Shown piece after piece: positions 45,495 to 53,775 of a stretch of DNA of 64,000 bases. The DNA lies in the NCBI GenBank assembly GCA_027621295.1, contig JAQCBR010000002.1:18410-82409 (forward strand), given 5' to 3'. The notes beneath the pieces were generated by a model. It made no database searches. It was not told the DNA's origin and saw nothing but the letters and a program-made list of their open reading frames with translations. Within the stretch, counting starts at the first letter, position 1; each line of letters opens with the position of its first letter. Made by a program: the position numbers and the translations under genes. The DNA comes from Planctomycetota bacterium. Lineage in GTDB: Bacteria; Planctomycetota; UBA1135; UBA2386.

Positions 45495-47330
45495 ATGCCG
45501 ACCTACATCCTCGGAATCTCCGCGTTCTACCACGACTCCGCCGCAGCCCTGCTGTGCGACGGCGAGATCGTCGCGGCGGCGCAGGAAGAGCGATTCAGCC
45601 GGAAGAAGCACGACGAGCGTTTCCCGCGTCACGCCGTCCAGCACTGTCTGGACGCGGCGGGGATCCGGGTCGAGGACCTCGACTACGTCGCGTTCTACGA
45701 CAAGCCGCTCCTGAAGTTCGACCGGCTGATGGAGACCTACCTCTCCTACGCGCCGTCGGGCTTCCGTTCGTTCGCGAAGTTCCTGCCGGTCTGGCTCGGT
45801 GACAAGCTCCACATCCCGCGCATCCTGAAGCGCGAGCTCGGGGCGATGCCGAAGAACCCGTTCGTCTTCCCCGAACACCACGAGAGCCACGCGGCCAGCG
45901 CGTTCTTCCCATCGCCGTTCGAGGAAGCGGCGATCGTGACGATGGACGGCGTCGGTGAGTGGGCGACGACCAGCATCGGCGTCGGCGAGGGCAACCAGAT
46001 GCGGCTCACGCACGAGATCCGCTTCCCGCACTCGCTCGGCCTGCTCTACTCGGCCTTCACCTACTACTGCGGGTTCAAGGTCAACTCGGGCGAGTACAAG
46101 CTCATGGGGCTCGCCCCCTACGGCGAGGCCAAATACGTCGATCGGATCATGAAGATGATCGATCTGCGCGATGACGGGAGCTACCGCCTCGACATGCGGT
46201 ACTTCAACTACGCGCAGGGGCTGACGATGACCAACAGCCTGTTCGAGGAGCAGATGGGTGCTCCTCGTCGCAAGGCGGAGACGGAGCTCACGCAGTTCTA
46301 CATGGACGTCGCTGCGTCCATCCAGAAGGTCACCGAGGACGTGATGCTGCGCACGGTGCGCTACGCGCACAAGGTGACCGGCAAGAAGAACCTCTGCCTC
46401 GCCGGCGGCGTCGCGCTGAACTGCGTCGGCAACGGCAAGATCCTTCGCGAAGGCCCGTTCGAGAAGGTCTGGATCCAGCCGGCAGCTGGTGATGCGGGCG
46501 GTGCGCTCGGCGCAGCACAGATGGTCTGGTACCACCTGCTGAAGAACGAGCGCACAACGCAGCCCGAGCTCGACAACCAGTCGGCGAGCCTGCTCGGTCC
46601 CGCTTTCAGTCGTGGCGAGATCCACGCGGTGCTGCAGGAGCAGGGCGTCGTCTTCGAGGAGTACAGCGACGAGAACGAGCTGTGCGAGCGTGTCGCCGAC
46701 CTGATCGCGAACGAGAACGTGATCGGCTGGTTCCAGGGCCGCATGGAGTTCGGCCCTCGAGCGCTCGGATCACGCAGCATCATCGGCGACGCGCGCTCGC
46801 CCAAGATGCAGAGCGTGATGAACCTGAAGATCAAGTTCCGCGAGTCGTTCCGGCCGTTCGCGCCGATCGTGCTCCGCGAGCGTGCGCACGAGTACTTCGA
46901 CATCCGCGAGGACCAGGACAGCCCCTACATGCTGATCGTCGCTCCCGTGCGCGAGGAGAAGCGTCGGCCTGTCGAGGACGGCAAGTTCGGCATCGAGAAG
47001 CTGAACCAACTCCGATCCGACGTTCCCGCGATCACGCACGTCGACTACTCGGCGCGCCTGCAGACGATCGACGATCGGCGCAACCCGCGCCTCGCGAAGC
47101 TGATGCAGGCGTTCGAGGCGAAGACCGGGTCTCCGGTGCTCATCAACACGAGCTTCAACATCCGCGGTGAGCCGATCGTGTGCACGCCGAGCGATGCGAT
47201 CCGCTGCTTCCTCGGCACGGAGATGGACGTCCTCGTCCTCGAGAACTTCGTGCTCCTGCGTACCGCCCAGGACCCATCACTCACTGCCGTCGACCGCGAG
47301 AAGTATCTAGCGTCGTTCGCCCTCGACTGA
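45495..47330 (+). CDS. Carbamoyltransferase (NodU/CmcH/TobZ/SxtI family)
   Basis: 611 residues. The family transfers carbamoyl from carbamoyl phosphate through carbamoyl-AMP to a hydroxyl group. The N-terminal Kae1-like domain has GISAFYHDSAAALLCDGEIV, AAQEERFSRKKHDERFP, the metal-binding EHHESHAASAFFPSPF and VTMDGVGEW. The C-terminal domain has GWFQGRMEFGPRALGSRSIIGDAR and FRESFRPFAPIVL. Length and blocks are complete. It is followed at 19 bp by an SxtJ-like gene and then a DUF5989-like gene, the same order as sxtI-sxtJ-sxtK. The acceptor is unknown, perhaps a surface sugar. Confidence 0.96.
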   Translation: MPTYILGISAFYHDSAAALLCDGEIVAAAQEERFSRKKHDERFPRHAVQHCLDAAGIRVEDLDYVAFYDKPLLKFDRLMETYLSYAPSGFRSFAKFLPVWLGDKLHIPRILKRELGAMPKNPFVFPEHHESHAASAFFPSPFEEAAIVTMDGVGEWATTSIGVGEGNQMRLTHEIRFPHSLGLLYSAFTYYCGFKVNSGEYKLMGLAPYGEAKYVDRIMKMIDLRDDGSYRLDMRYFNYAQGLTMTNSLFEEQMGAPRRKAETELTQFYMDVAASIQKVTEDVMLRTVRYAHKVTGKKNLCLAGGVALNCVGNGKILREGPFEKVWIQPAAGDAGGALGAAQMVWYHLLKNERTTQPELDNQSASLLGPAFSRGEIHAVLQEQGVVFEEYSDENELCERVADLIANENVIGWFQGRMEFGPRALGSRSIIGDARSPKMQSVMNLKIKFRESFRPFAPIVLRERAHEYFDIREDQDSPYMLIVAPVREEKRRPVEDGKFGIEKLNQLRSDVPAITHVDYSARLQTIDDRRNPRLAKLMQAFEAKTGSPVLINTSFNIRGEPIVCTPSDAIRCFLGTEMDVLVLENFVLLRTAQDPSLTAVDREKYLASFALD

Positions 47331-47349
47331 GCCCCTCGGGAGACCCCAC

Positions 47350-47763
47350 ATGATCAAGATCGATTGGAATCCCGAAGTCAGCAAGCTGAAGCAGTTCGGC
47401 CTGATCGGCCTGTTCGGCTTCTCCGCGTTCGGCGCGGTGCTCCACTACAAGTTCGAAGCGGACATCAACTGGCTGTACGCGCTGGTGGGTGTGGCCGTCT
47501 TGAGCTTCGTCCTCTCGTTCGTCCAGGCGACGCTCCTCAAGCCGCTCTACGTCGGCCTGATGGTCGTCGCGGCGCCGATCGGACTCGTCATCAGCTACGC
47601 GCTGATGACCGTGATCTACTTCGGACTGTTCGTGCCGGTCGGGCTGCTCTTCCGGGTGCTCGGACGCGACCCGCTGCAGAAGTACCCGGACCCGAACGCG
47701 ACCAGCTACTGGCACGTCCGTGGCACACCGCGCGCACCGGCCTCGTATCTTCGGCTCTACTGA
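47350..47763 (+). CDS. SxtJ-family membrane protein
   Basis: 137 residues with three to four membrane helices (QFGLIGLFGFSAFGAVLHYKF; WLYALVGVAVLSFVLSFVQATLL; PLYVGLMVVAAPIGLVISYALMTVIYFGLFVPVGLLF) and the C-terminal RDPLQKYPDPNATSYWHVR, which resembles the conserved end of SxtJ proteins. GGGAGA precedes the start. SxtJ has no proven function, but it travels with carbamoyltransferases in many bacteria, so a membrane platform for the enzyme is plausible. Confidence 0.85.
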   Translation: MIKIDWNPEVSKLKQFGLIGLFGFSAFGAVLHYKFEADINWLYALVGVAVLSFVLSFVQATLLKPLYVGLMVVAAPIGLVISYALMTVIYFGLFVPVGLLFRVLGRDPLQKYPDPNATSYWHVRGTPRAPASYLRLY

Positions 47764-47828
47764 CCTTCACCCAACCGTCGCGCGCCGCCCGCTCCAGGCA
47801 CCGGCCCGACCCTGACCAAACGAATCAC

Positions 47829-48023
47829 ATGACCGACCAGAACCAGTCGTTCCAGGACGCGGCGAAGGGCGCCAAGCAGGGCATCCTCTCCGAGTTCTTG
47901 GGTTTCATGAAGGACAACGCCAAGTGGTGGCTGATCCCCTTCCTGATCGTCTTCGGGCTCTTGGGCCTCCTGCTCGTGCTCGGCTCGACGGGCGCGGCGC
48001 CGTTCATCTACACGATGTTCTGA
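47829..48023 (+). CDS. DUF5989-family small membrane protein (SxtK-like)
   Basis: 64 residues: a short amphipathic start ([28 protein letters not shown]) and one membrane helix ([20 protein letters not shown]) ending in APFIYTMF. The [11 protein letters not shown]...LLVLG...APFIYT pattern is that of DUF5989 proteins, which follow SxtJ genes. ATG 47829 was chosen; the frame extends far upstream as the shadow of the previous gene. A double hairpin follows. Confidence 0.85.
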   Translation: MTDQNQSFQDAAKGAKQGILSEFLGFMKDNAKWWLIPFLIVFGLLGLLLVLGSTGAAPFIYTMF

Positions 48024-48042
48024 CAGGCACCCCGTAGCCTGC

Positions 48043-48066
48043 GACCGGGGTCCCTCGGCCCCGGTC
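48043..48066 (+). terminator. Hairpin 1 after the DUF5989 gene
   Basis: GACCGGGG-TCCCTCGG-CCCCGGTC, a perfect 8-bp stem 20 bp after the stop of the DUF5989 gene. Confidence 0.6.
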
Positions 48067-48072
48067 CGATCC

Positions 48073-48106
48073 ACGACCTCCCTGTGCTGCTGCGCCGGGA
48101 GGTCGT
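48073..48106 (+). terminator. Hairpin 2, likely intrinsic terminator
   Basis: ACGACCTCCC ... GGGAGGTCGT, a perfect 10-bp stem with a 14-base loop, followed by TGCGTTT, the nearest thing to a U-tract in this GC-rich window. Together with hairpin 1 it closes the carbamoyltransferase module. Confidence 0.7.
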
Positions 48107-48279
48107 TGCGTTTCCCGACGGCCGGACGACTACTTGTCGCCGAATCGTGCGGTCGCGCCGAGCCGATGGCGATTTCGGCGACGCGCTTCCGCCGATGCCG
48201 TCGGGGACTCCGACGCATCGTCAAGAAATGTGGAAGTCACCTCCGATGCAGGAGATGGGGACGGAGGACTTCCCAAGCC

Positions 48280-49134
48280 ATGCGCGATCACGGACTCGAT
48301 ACCTACCTCAGCGAGATCAACGAAGTTGCACTGCTCACCGCCGAGCAGGAGATCCAGCTCGCGGAACGTGTGCAGACGGGCGACATGGGCGCCCGCGAGC
48401 ACATGATCCGAGCGAATCTGCGCCTCGTGGTCTCGATCGCCAAGAACTACGTCAACCGCGGTCTGACGTTCATGGACCTGATCGAGGAGGGGAACATCGG
48501 CCTGATGAAGGCGGTCGAGAAGTTCGACCCCGAAGCGGGCTGCCGGTTCTCGACCTACGCGACCTGGTGGATCAAGCAGGGCATCCGACGCGCGCTCGTC
48601 AACACTGTGAAGACGGTGCGCGTCCCGTCCTACATGTCCGAGATCGTGTCGAAGTGGAAGGCGACCGCGATGGAGCTGAACTACCAGCTCGGGCGCCAGG
48701 CCACGACCGGTGAGATCGCGGAGGAGCTCGGCCTGCCGGAGAGCAACTGGGACGTGGTCCGCGACACCGTCCTCGCCAACTCGCAGCCGACGTTCTCGAT
48801 GAACGAGGACGCATCCTCGGTCGTCGGTGAGCAGCTCGTCGACGGCCGCTCGCGGCAGCCCGATGAAGTGCTGTTCGAGTCGCTGGAGATCCGGCGCCTG
48901 CTCGAGCTGATGGACGTACTCGACGAGCGCGAGCGCCGCATCCTCCGGATGCGCTACGGCCTCGATGACGGCGAACCCATGACGCTCAAGGCGATCGGCC
49001 ACGAGGTCGGGCTGACGCGCGAGCGCGTCCGCCAGATGGAGGTCGAGGCGCTGCACAAGCTCCACGCGACGCTGTCGCGGGAGTTCGACGAGGACGCGTC
49101 GGGTCCGCAGGCTCGCCTGCGCCGCCGGGCCTGA
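48280..49134 (+). CDS. Sigma-70 family RNA polymerase sigma factor (RpoD/RpoS-like)
   Basis: 284 residues from ATG 48280 with GGAGG at 48263-48267; the longer frame is not homologous. Region 1.2 ([19 protein letters not shown]), region 2 ([41 protein letters not shown]), region 3 and region 4 ([41 protein letters not shown]) are all present. It lacks the long N-terminal region 1.1 of the housekeeping factor, so it is a group 2 (RpoS-like) sigma factor and not the main RpoD. No anti-sigma gene is adjacent. Confidence 0.94.
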   Translation: MRDHGLDTYLSEINEVALLTAEQEIQLAERVQTGDMGAREHMIRANLRLVVSIAKNYVNRGLTFMDLIEEGNIGLMKAVEKFDPEAGCRFSTYATWWIKQGIRRALVNTVKTVRVPSYMSEIVSKWKATAMELNYQLGRQATTGEIAEELGLPESNWDVVRDTVLANSQPTFSMNEDASSVVGEQLVDGRSRQPDEVLFESLEIRRLLELMDVLDERERRILRMRYGLDDGEPMTLKAIGHEVGLTRERVRQMEVEALHKLHATLSREFDEDASGPQARLRRRA

Positions 49135-49138
49135 ACGT

Positions 49139-49155
49139 CGCCGCTGCTTGCGGCG
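49139..49155 (+). terminator. Hairpin after the sigma factor gene
   Basis: CGCCGC-TGCTT-GCGGCG, a 6-bp GC stem starting 5 bp after the stop codon. Confidence 0.45.
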
Positions 49156-49184
49156 CTGGCACCCACCGGCATGATCCGCGGCCG

Positions 49185-50321
49185 GTGGCGCTGCCCTCCC
49201 TCTACGTCCACGTGCCGTTCTGCGTCGTCAAGTGCGGCTACTGCGACTTCAACAGCTACGTCGTCGATGACGCAGCGGTGATGGATCGCTTCGTGCGGGC
49301 CCTCGACCTGGAGTTGGCCGCCGTCGCACCGCCGTCCGTTCCCCCGACCGTCTTCGTCGGCGGAGGGACGCCGACCTACCTGGACGCCGCTCGGTTCGAG
49401 TCGTTCCTGGCCGTCCTGCGCACGCATGTCGAACTCGATCGCGTCGCAGAGGTGACGATCGAGGCGAATCCCGAGAGCCTGGATCGGACCAAGGCGCAGC
49501 TCGCGTTCGACGCGGGCTTCCGCCGTGCGAGCGTCGGGGCGCAGAGCTTCGACGCCGCGCGGCTCCGCTTCCTCGACCGCGCGCACGATGCGGCAGCCGT
49601 GGGGCGGGCCGTGGCCGACCTGCGGGCCGCCGGATTCGAGAACATCAGCCTCGACCTGATGTTCGGGCTCCCGGGGCAGACGGTCGCCGAGTGGGAGCGT
49701 GACCTGGAGACCGCGCTCGCGCTCGAGCCGGACCACCTGTCCTGCTACCACCTGACCTTCGAGCCGGGAACCCGCCTGACGCGCGACCACCGCCAGGGTC
49801 GCGTCGCCGCGAATGACGAGGACGAGGACAAGCGCATGTTCCTGCGGACGCGGGAGCTGCTGCACGCGCGGGGGTTCGAGGCGTACGAGGTCAGCAACTT
49901 CGCGGGGCCCGGCGGACCGTGCCGGCACAACGACCACTACTGGCTCCAGGGTGACTACATCGGGGTCGGTCCCGGCGCTTCGAGTCATGCGGGCGGTTGG
50001 CGTGGCACCAACCTGAAGGCGGTCGAGGCCTGGGCCCAGGCGGTCGAGCGAGGTCTGCCCCCCACCGGCGAGGCGGAGACGCTGACCCGCCGCCAGCGTG
50101 CCGCCGAGGCCGTGTGGCTCGGGGTCCGTCGCACAGCGGGCGTGGATCTGGTCGCCGTCGCCCGTCGGCTCGGCGTGGACCCGCGGGCAGCGTTCGAGGG
50201 CGCGCTCCGCCGCGTCACTGCAGCAGGTCTTGCGTTGTGCACAGGAGACTCGCTCGTCCTGACCGAAGAAGGGCTGCCGTTCGGCGACGCGGTGGGCACC
50301 GCGTTCCTCGAGGACGTGTGA
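49185..50321 (+). CDS. hemW: Radical SAM protein HemW (heme chaperone)
   Basis: 378 residues from a GTG start. The radical SAM cluster site CVVKCGYCDFNSY (CxxxCxxC, 12-19) is of the HemW type, followed by VFVGGGTPTYLD, TIEANPESL, RRASVGAQSFD and LMFGLPGQT. CRHNDHYWLQGDYIGVGPGASSH is the later conserved block. HemW binds heme and hands it to respiratory proteins; it is often misnamed as coproporphyrinogen oxidase. The presence of many cytochrome genes in the window makes a role in heme supply sensible, but it is not part of their operon. Confidence 0.92.
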   Translation: MALPSLYVHVPFCVVKCGYCDFNSYVVDDAAVMDRFVRALDLELAAVAPPSVPPTVFVGGGTPTYLDAARFESFLAVLRTHVELDRVAEVTIEANPESLDRTKAQLAFDAGFRRASVGAQSFDAARLRFLDRAHDAAAVGRAVADLRAAGFENISLDLMFGLPGQTVAEWERDLETALALEPDHLSCYHLTFEPGTRLTRDHRQGRVAANDEDEDKRMFLRTRELLHARGFEAYEVSNFAGPGGPCRHNDHYWLQGDYIGVGPGASSHAGGWRGTNLKAVEAWAQAVERGLPPTGEAETLTRRQRAAEAVWLGVRRTAGVDLVAVARRLGVDPRAAFEGALRRVTAAGLALCTGDSLVLTEEGLPFGDAVGTAFLEDV

Positions 50322-50383
50322 GGTCCGACCACGCCACGCGCGCCCGAGTCGCCCTCCGGCGCTTCCCGCCCTATCGTTCGCGG

Positions 50384-50860
50384 ATGGTGACTCCGGACAT
50401 CGCGCGTGGTTCTCGCGCGCTCAGGTGCGTCGTCGGTGCGGCGCTCGCGCTCTCGCTGTCGGGCTGCTTCTTCGCCCGCGTGAACCGCAACGATCCGATC
50501 GACGCCGCGTCGCTCGCGCAGCTCGTACCCGGCACCACGACAGCGCAGCAGGCTGTCGAGCTCCTCGGTGGCCCGACCCTCGTCGTCCAGCTCGGCGACC
50601 GGAGCGCCTACCGCTACGACCACACGGTCACCAAGGCGACGGGCCTCCTGCTCGGTATCTTCAACGTCGGCCACACGGACACGCGAGAAGATCGGCTCTG
50701 GCTGTTCTTCGACCTCGAGGACCGGCTGACCCACGTCGGCACGAGCCTGCAGTCCCACCGCGCCAGCTACGCGCTCCCGTGGGAAGACCTGCACGACCCC
50801 GAACGCGCCCAGAGCGCGGATCGCGAGCGGGGCCTCCTGCCGCAGGAGTCGGACGGGTGA
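50384..50860 (+). CDS. Lipoprotein, SmpA/BamE-like
   Basis: 158 residues from ATG 50384. Signal with lipobox LALSLSGC. The mature part NDPIDAASLAQLVPGTTTAQQAVELLGGPTLVVQLGDRSAYRYDHT has the start of a SmpA/BamE-like domain (a short helix pair followed by GxPxxV and strands). In outer-membrane biology such domains bind protein partners. The stop overlaps the next start as GTGA. Confidence 0.75.
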   Translation: MVTPDIARGSRALRCVVGAALALSLSGCFFARVNRNDPIDAASLAQLVPGTTTAQQAVELLGGPTLVVQLGDRSAYRYDHTVTKATGLLLGIFNVGHTDTREDRLWLFFDLEDRLTHVGTSLQSHRASYALPWEDLHDPERAQSADRERGLLPQESDG

Positions 50861-51315
50861 CCATCCGCCGCACTCTCGCGGCCGGCGTCGTGCTGCTCTG
50901 CACGTCCTGCCTGTCGCTCAGGTTCGACCGGGATCGGGTCCACCAGCCGATCGACGAGGCCGCGATCGGATCGCTCCAGCCGGGGCACGCGGATCTCGCC
51001 GACGTGCTGGACACGCTCGGTGCCCCCACCATCGTCTGGCCGTCGCTCAACGGGCGCGTCGTCATGGCCTACGCGTGGTTGGACCAGTGCGGCCTCGGAC
51101 TCTCGGTGAGCGCGACCCTGCACCGGTCGGCGTCCGCGCGCGTCCGCTGGGACTCCGAAGACCTGGAGATCCCCGCGATCGTGGTCGAACTCGACCCCGA
51201 ACTCAGGCTCCAGGTCGTCCGCCGTGGTCTGCTGCGCGACCTGGTGCCGGAACCTCTCGAGGGCAACTTGGAGCCGGACGACGTGGCCGACTCGCTGCGC
51301 TCGCTCCGGGGCTGA
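50857..51315 (+). CDS. Second lipoprotein, paralogue of the preceding one
   Basis: 152 residues from GTG 50857. Lipobox LLCTSC. It shares with its neighbour the layout (VHQPIDEAAIGSLQPGHADLADVLDTLGAPTIVWPSLNGRVVMAYAW): NRNDPIDAASLAQLVPG aligns with VHQPIDEAAIGSLQPG, followed by a GxPT turn. It is therefore an old duplicate, translated by coupling to the first. No partner gene reveals its function. Confidence 0.72.
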   Translation: MTIRRTLAAGVVLLCTSCLSLRFDRDRVHQPIDEAAIGSLQPGHADLADVLDTLGAPTIVWPSLNGRVVMAYAWLDQCGLGLSVSATLHRSASARVRWDSEDLEIPAIVVELDPELRLQVVRRGLLRDLVPEPLEGNLEPDDVADSLRSLRG

Positions 51316-51370
51316 GGCTGTCCCGAGCCCGGAGGGCGCCCCGCGAGTCGGCTGCGCCGCGGGACGGAGT

Positions 51371-52114
51371 TCACACGCCGAGCGCCAAGCGGTCGGCGAG
51401 GACGCTCGGCAGTCCCGCGTCCCGGATCTTCTGCTGGGCGGTCGGGATGTCGTACTCGGTCCGCAGCACCTGCACGGTGCCTCGCTCCATGTCGTAGATC
51501 GCGCCGGCAGCGCGCGCATCCTCGTCGCGCGGCTGGCCGACGCTCCCGACGTTCAGCAGGACCCTGGAGTAGCCGGCGATCGACGTCGTGAACTCCGACT
51601 CGAAGACCACGTCCAGATCGCGCAGGCTGCCGCCCTCGCGCTGCATGTAGGCGCCGGGCACGTGGGAGTGTCCGACGAAGGCGACCCGCGTCCGCTGTTC
51701 GGACAGGCACTCGGCGGCTTCGACCGTCGAGAACACGTAGCCGAACTGCGCGGGCAGGTGCAGCGATCCGTGGACGACCGAGTAGTCCCTGGTCTCGATC
51801 TTCAGGGGAAGTCCGCGGAGGTAATCGAGGTCCTCCGGACGAAGCGCGGCGCGCGTCCAGTCGATCGCGGCCCGCGCGTACTGGTTGAAGTAGTCGGCCG
51901 GCATGAAGTCGACGACCGCCGCGTCGTGGTTGCCGAGACAGACGGTGCAGCCGAGTTCCCGCACGCGCTCGATGCACGGCACCGGATCGGCGCCGTAGCC
52001 GACGATGTCGCCGACCTGGACCCAGGCGTCCACGCCCTCCGACTCGAGCATCCCGACGACAGCGGTCAGCGCTTCGAGGTTGCTGTGGATGTCGCCGAGG
52101 ATGCCGATCCGCAT
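51371..52114 (-). CDS. Metallophosphoesterase (calcineurin-like, YfcE/MJ0936-type)
   Basis: 247 residues from ATG 52114. All metal motifs are present: GDIHSN (7-12), VQVGDIVGYG, CLGNHDAAVV and, near the C-terminal third, VGHSHVPG plus LLNVGSVGQPRD, the typical end of this subgroup. The family contains phosphodiesterases of unknown natural substrate. Its first 49 bases overlap the end of the preceding membrane-protein gene on the same strand. Confidence 0.92.
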   Translation of the reverse strand: MRIGILGDIHSNLEALTAVVGMLESEGVDAWVQVGDIVGYGADPVPCIERVRELGCTVCLGNHDAAVVDFMPADYFNQYARAAIDWTRAALRPEDLDYLRGLPLKIETRDYSVVHGSLHLPAQFGYVFSTVEAAECLSEQRTRVAFVGHSHVPGAYMQREGGSLRDLDVVFESEFTTSIAGYSRVLLNVGSVGQPRDEDARAAGAIYDMERGTVQVLRTEYDIPTAQQKIRDAGLPSVLADRLALGV

Positions 52115-52803
52115 GCCGTCGCCCGTGGGAGGTGAACTTCGATCACAGCAGCCGACGCGCAGAGGCCGGCTGCTGTGCTGAGGAGGCAAGCGGGCAGTAC
52201 GCCTGCCCACCACGGTCCCCTACCATCGCCCAGGGACGGGAGTCGATCCAGGGGCAGTGGCATCCCGGTGCCGAGGACGCCGCAGGACACCAGGGTCAGG
52301 ATCGCCCAGAGAACCGCGCATGGGAGCCGAGTGAGCTCGGCGATGTGTGCTGCGGCCGGAGTCCACGCGGCGATCGGCGCAGCCATCGCGAGACCTTGCC
52401 CGAGGCAGCCCAACCATTCCCCACGAGCACCGCCAGGGACAAGTATACGCTCAAGCGTAAGCAAGGCTGCGGCAGAGCCGAGACCCACGCAGCCGAAGGT
52501 CAGGAACCCAGCCAGTGTTCGCTGAACCGTATGAAAGAGAGAGGACGTAGACGACCGCAGCTCCCATCGGCTGCGTGCCCCCATCCACCGGTATGAGTCG
52601 ATCGCAGCGCAGATCAGCATCGCGGCAACCATCGCGTCGCGACCGCTGTCCCACGCGAAGCGCAGCCCAAGACGCCGAAGCGGAGCGGACTCCTGGATCA
52701 GCGACACGAGGCCGACCAGGGCAACGCCAGCAATGCAACCGAGCCCGGGACTCGTGAGCCCCGGGCGGGCCGTGCTCCAGATCAGAGTGAACAGGGAACG
52801 CAT
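52066..52803 (-). CDS. Polytopic membrane protein of unknown function
   Basis: 245 residues from ATG 52803. Five to six hydrophobic stretches (PGLGCIAGVALVGLVSLI, AMVAAMLICAAIDSY, TLAGFLTFGCVGLGSAAALLTL, GLAMAAPIAAWTPAAAHIAEL, AVLWAILTLVSCGVLG, LPACLLSTAAGLCASAAVIEV). No known family could be recognised. The frame is open to 53817, but that part is antisense to parA. The last 16 codons overlap the metallophosphoesterase start, which is unusually long for a real overlap; the true 3' end or the phosphoesterase start may differ. Confidence 0.55.
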   Translation of the reverse strand: MRSLFTLIWSTARPGLTSPGLGCIAGVALVGLVSLIQESAPLRRLGLRFAWDSGRDAMVAAMLICAAIDSYRWMGARSRWELRSSTSSLFHTVQRTLAGFLTFGCVGLGSAAALLTLERILVPGGARGEWLGCLGQGLAMAAPIAAWTPAAAHIAELTRLPCAVLWAILTLVSCGVLGTGMPLPLDRLPSLGDGRGPWWAGVLPACLLSTAAGLCASAAVIEVHLPRATACGSASSATSTATSKR

Positions 52804-53037
52804 GGTCGAGCGCCTCTGCGCGCGTCCTCTCGCAGGCTGTGCCGAAGTCAGCCTGCTGCCTGTGAGTGTTGGCTCGGCAGCCGCTCCGCGGAAGCGAGAG
52901 AGTGCATGACGAGACTTCGTCACTCGCTCTCGGGGCCCTCGTCCTACAGGAAATCGTGGTCGTGGAACAAGCGGGCCTTGCCCGGCTTCGCTCCAGCGAT
53001 ACACCAATTCACGTCCAGCAGCCGAGGGGGCCGGATC
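52804..53037. other. Intergenic region upstream of parA
   Basis: 234 bp between a minus-strand membrane gene and the plus-strand parA, so it should hold divergent promoters. A frame in phase with parA begins at 52906 but is not ParA-like before 53038. No parS-like palindrome was found here. Confidence 0.4.
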
Positions 53038-53775
53038 GTGCGCTCGATTGCTCTTGCGAATCAAAAGGGTGGGGTCGGCAAGACCACGACGGCCGTGCAC
53101 CTTGCCCACGGCCTCGCATTGGCCGGATCCACGGTCGTCCTGCTCGATCTCGACCCGCAGGGCAATGCGACCCTGGGACTCCAGGGCATGCTCGACTCCG
53201 ATCGGGACGTCGAGGACGACGCGAGCCCCTTTGCGGTCCTGCAGGCGCTGGAGGATGGGCTGTGGATGCTCCCGTCCCCCGGCGCCCACCGCAACATCGA
53301 CCGCAATGCGGTGCCCGACACGAAGAAGTTGTCGACTCTGGTAGCGCGGTTGGAGGAGGCCGGAGTCGACTGGATCGTGGTGGACTGCCCCCCGCGCATG
53401 GATGCCTGGGGCTATGCGGGACTCCAGCTCTGCGAGCACGTGCTGCTGCCGGTCCAGTCCGAATTCTTCGCGATGCACGGTCTGAGCCAGATGATCCAGA
53501 CGCTGCGGGCGGCTCGGAAGCAGTTCCCGGGCCGGGCGGAGCTCCTGGGCGTCGTGCCGACCATGGTGGACCTTAAGGAGTCCATCACGCGGGAGGTTCT
53601 CGAGGATCTGAAGGAGAACCTCGGGGACCAGCTGTTCGACGCAATGATCTTCCGGGACCTGGCCGTGGTGGAAGCCGCGAGCCACGGCCAGACGCTGTTC
53701 CGCTACCGCATGGATGCAAAGGGTGCGCTCGCCTATGCCGAGCTGGCCCGCGAGGTGATGTATGGCAGAGCGTAG
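53038..53775 (+). CDS. parA: Chromosome-partitioning ATPase ParA
   Basis: 245 residues from GTG 53038, preceded by GAGGGGG. Walker A KGGVGKT in SIALANQKGGVGKTTTAVHLA, VVLLDLDPQGNATLGL and the WIVVDCPPRMDAW block are complete. It is the ParA partner of the adjacent parB and drives ParB-parS complexes apart after replication. The 3' end overlaps parB by 14 bp. It differs clearly from the orphan ParA at 17.5 kb. Confidence 0.95.
   Translation: MRSIALANQKGGVGKTTTAVHLAHGLALAGSTVVLLDLDPQGNATLGLQGMLDSDRDVEDDASPFAVLQALEDGLWMLPSPGAHRNIDRNAVPDTKKLSTLVARLEEAGVDWIVVDCPPRMDAWGYAGLQLCEHVLLPVQSEFFAMHGLSQMIQTLRAARKQFPGRAELLGVVPTMVDLKESITREVLEDLKENLGDQLFDAMIFRDLAVVEAASHGQTLFRYRMDAKGALAYAELAREVMYGRA

Larger units (their letters stand above)
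48024..48279. other. Intergenic region between the carbamoyl module and the sigma factor
   Basis: 256 bp holding two terminator-like hairpins (listed separately) and the upstream region of the sigma factor gene. The Shine-Dalgarno GGAGG of that gene is at 48263-48267. No small gene was seen. Confidence 0.5.

Noticed and set aside
45495..48023. Saxitoxin biosynthesis cluster
   Set aside because: Only the carbamoyl module is shared; sxtA, sxtG and other core genes are absent.
49185..50321. Coproporphyrinogen III oxidase (HemN)
   Set aside because: The cluster motif and its flanks (CGYCDFNSY) and the later blocks are those of HemW; the extra HemN region is absent.
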